Shown in pieces: positions 6,607 to 8,074 of a stretch of 8,074 bases of DNA. Numbering within the stretch: the stretch's first letter is position 1; each line of letters starts with the position of its first letter. The DNA is from Bacteroidales bacterium UBA5537 (GTDB lineage: Bacteria > Bacteroidota > Bacteroidia > Bacteroidales > Lentimicrobiaceae). The notes beneath the pieces are model-generated. The model was given only the letters and a program-made list of their open reading frames with translations, was not told where the DNA came from and did not search any database. Location of the stretch: assembly GCA_002426025.1 (NCBI GenBank), contig DINP01000121.1, positions 30,113 to 38,186 of the forward strand, given 5' to 3'. Position numbers and translations under genes: made by a program.

Positions 6607-6647
6607 AACCAGCATGCCTCTTTCATGAAGGCATGCTGGTTTTTTTT
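6607..6647 (+). terminator. Strong intrinsic terminator after mmdB
   Basis: AACCAGCATGCCT (6607-6619) and its exact complement (6629-6641) form a perfect 13-bp stem with a 9-base loop, followed by eight T residues (6640-6647). It ends the mce-mmd operon 18 bases after the mmdB stop. In the other direction it would serve the convergent gene only weakly, because the T tract there is short and interrupted. Confidence 0.93.
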
Positions 6648-6694
6648 GTAAGATTTTAGTTAACTTATGGTTCGTAGCTTTGAAATAAATCTAC

Positions 6695-7279
6695 TTACCT
6701 GATAACTTTTTTCTCGAAATAACCGTCACTGTACTGGAAAATGAGAATTTCATTTTTGGTTAAAGGTGATCGCTCCCTGCCCAACAGATCAACAACCCTT
6801 ACCATATCTCTGGTCTTCTTTTCAGGAATTGGATAATTTTCAGTTCCTACTGTGGTTTCCCGGACAAGAAAAATCTTTCCAACTGTAGGATGTGGAATGG
6901 GATCATCCCAATAATTATAATGCATTTCTAGCGTGTCGTTTTGAAAATATACGACCTCATAAAAATGATCCTGGTAAAAATATTGTCCGGCGTAAACAGT
7001 TTGCAGATAATACCAGTGATACCTGTTTGTTGCATCATCGAAATCAGAATTCTGTGTATTGGGATAAATAGTCGGCATTAAATGCCCAGAGGTTTCAGTG
7101 TAAAAACCATCTGGTGAAATTATCATAGTCATGGGGTCGTTATATCCCTGAAAAGATTCACTGCTTATGTAACCATGCCATGTTCCGATAAAATCCTCAA
7201 ATGTATAATCCTGAGCCTTCGTTTGATTAAAAACCAGATTGAGTAAAATAAATGAGAGAATAGTAAGCGTTGTTTTCAT
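6695..7279 (-). CDS. Small secreted protein, lipocalin-like start, T9SS-like C-terminal tail; function unknown
   Basis: The 194-residue product has a clear signal peptide: MKTT, a hydrophobic core, and cleavage probably after Ala22 in TKAQ. The mature start, DFIGTWHGYI (29-38), has the Gly-x-Trp motif seen in lipocalin-like beta-barrels. The body is rich in aromatic residues (for example RYHWYYLQTVYAGQYFY at 86-102) and alternating beta-strand patterns. From about 155 the sequence changes to MVRVVDLLGRER, then ILIFQYSDGYFEKKVIR at the extreme C-terminus. This resembles the end of type IX secretion type A sorting domains (VxDxLGR ... Y.DG...KK.I). The tail is only about 40 residues and lacks the usual GVY, so it may be a degenerate or short-form signal. 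The gene faces the mmd operon, diverges from udk, and by eye is more AT-rich than its neighbours. I do not recognise a specific function. Confidence 0.75.
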   Translation of the reverse strand: MKTTLTILSFILLNLVFNQTKAQDYTFEDFIGTWHGYISSESFQGYNDPMTMIISPDGFYTETSGHLMPTIYPNTQNSDFDDATNRYHWYYLQTVYAGQYFYQDHFYEVVYFQNDTLEMHYNYWDDPIPHPTVGKIFLVRETTVGTENYPIPEKKTRDMVRVVDLLGRERSPLTKNEILIFQYSDGYFEKKVIR

Positions 7280-7478
7280 TGAAAATTCAGATTAGTTAGT
7301 ACCTTTTAATTCAACAACTTATAACAATAGTTTTTGAGATTTTGTTTAAAAGAGCATCTGAATGGCAAAGAAATTTCCGATTTTTCTGATCTGAAAAGGC
7401 TTCTAAATGCTAGTCATAAAAGCCAAACTTGATAATCTACTATCTCTTCATTCTTACATTCCATTTCTAAAAAATCCC

Positions 7479-7486
7479 TACTTTTA
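7479..7486 (+). promoter_or_regulatory. Putative -7 promoter box for udk
   Basis: TACTTTTA matches the TAnnTTTG consensus except at the last base and closely resembles the box before mce. It ends 22 bases before the udk ATG. No convincing -33 element was found. Confidence 0.45.
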
Positions 7487-7508
7487 CTAAAAATTCGAAA
7501 ACTACATC

Positions 7509-8074
7509 ATGCTGATTATCGGAATTGCCGGAGGCTCCGGTTGCGGGAAATCTACCGTTGTTAAACAGATTATCAAGAAATTGCCTAAGGATTCGGTTAC
7601 CGTAATTCCTCAGGATTCTTATTATAAAGACAACGGACACCTCAGTCCAGAGGAGAGGGCAAAGATCAATTTCGACCATCCCTCATCCATTGAATTTAAC
7701 CTGCTGGTTAAGCACCTCGATCTGCTTAAAGAGGGCCAGACAATTGGAATGCCAATTTATAGCTACCTCACATGTGCCCGCGCCAAGGAAACCATTCCGG
7801 TGCAGCCCAGGGAAGTGATTATAGTTGAAGGGATTCTGATTATGTCGAACCCCAGGGTTAGGGAGCGAATGGATATAAAGGTTTTTGTTGATGCCGATGC
7901 CGATGACCGCCTGATGCGCATTATCCGCCGCGATATTGAAGAGCGTGGCCGCTCATTCTCTCAGGTGCTCGACCATTACGAAAAGTATGTTAAGCCCATG
8001 CACCTGCAGTTTATTGAGCCCTCAAAGCGCTATGCTGATATTATAGTTCCCCAGGGTGGTGCCAACCATGTGGC
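7509..8074 (+). CDS. udk: Uridine kinase (3' end beyond window)
   Basis: The frame is open from ATG 7509 to the window edge, giving 188 complete codons; the family is about 205-215 residues, so roughly 20 are missing. Uridine kinase phosphorylates uridine and cytidine with a nucleoside triphosphate in pyrimidine salvage, in the cytoplasm. A Walker A P-loop, GGSGCGKST, is at 8-16. QDSYYKD is at about 38-44, and INFDHPSSIEF follows. MPIYSY and VIIVEGIL are also present, then RRDIEERGRS and LQFIEPSKRYADIIVPQGG, all strongly like E. coli Udk. The start is well supported because the P-loop strand MLIIGIAGG begins at once, as in related enzymes. There is no Shine-Dalgarno sequence. It is transcribed away from the secreted-protein gene across a 229-base divergent spacer. 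No link to the propionate operon is apparent. Confidence 0.93.
   Translation, partial: MLIIGIAGGSGCGKSTVVKQIIKKLPKDSVTVIPQDSYYKDNGHLSPEERAKINFDHPSSIEFNLLVKHLDLLKEGQTIGMPIYSYLTCARAKETIPVQPREVIIVEGILIMSNPRVRERMDIKVFVDADADDRLMRIIRRDIEERGRSFSQVLDHYEKYVKPMHLQFIEPSKRYADIIVPQGGANHV

Noticed and set aside
7280..7370. Promoter for the - strand secreted-protein gene
   Set aside because: No TAnnTTTG-like box at a sensible distance could be found on the - strand, so none is annotated.
7381..7396. TTTTCTGATCTGAAAA as an inverted repeat in the udk upstream region
   Set aside because: Arms are short, imperfect and nearly overlapping. This gives no convincing stem or operator.

Overview
The window looks like a chromosomal segment from a fermentative member of the Bacteroidota (Bacteroidia). 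Four things point there: start codons mostly lack Shine-Dalgarno sequences; a TAnnTTTG-type -7 promoter box (TACTTTTG) lies just upstream of the first operon gene; a small secreted protein ends in a tail resembling a type IX secretion sorting domain; and a VWA protein ends in a TonB-type C-terminal domain. The assignment is by pattern recognition only; genus cannot be told.

Layout. Positions 1-1704 (+) hold the 3' part of a VIT/VWA-domain protein with a TonB-like C-terminal domain, closed by a strong intrinsic terminator (1744-1783). After a 253-base intergenic region with a candidate operator-like repeat cluster and a promoter comes a five-gene, same-strand cluster (1958-6588): methylmalonyl-CoA epimerase, carboxyltransferase alpha subunit, an unusual OadG-like subunit carrying an exported lamin-tail domain, a biotin carrier protein, and the beta membrane subunit of a sodium-pumping decarboxylase. 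A perfect 13-bp terminator hairpin with eight T residues follows (6607-6647). On the - strand, 6695-7279 encodes a small secreted protein of unknown function with a lipocalin-like start and a T9SS-like tail. Diverging from it, the 5' part of uridine kinase (udk) begins at 7509 and runs off the window.

How the genes work together. The central cluster encodes the end of the succinate-to-propionate pathway. Methylmalonyl-CoA mutase (not in this window) makes (R)-methylmalonyl-CoA. The epimerase converts it to the (S) form. The alpha subunit transfers the carboxyl group to biotin on the carrier, and the beta subunit decarboxylates carboxybiotin while exporting Na+. The OadG-like protein should hold the complex together at the membrane. 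The most unusual item is this OadG-like subunit: about 298 residues instead of the usual 80-120, with most of the extra length being a lamin-tail domain predicted to face the periplasm. No CRISPR array, insertion sequence, tRNA or rRNA was seen.
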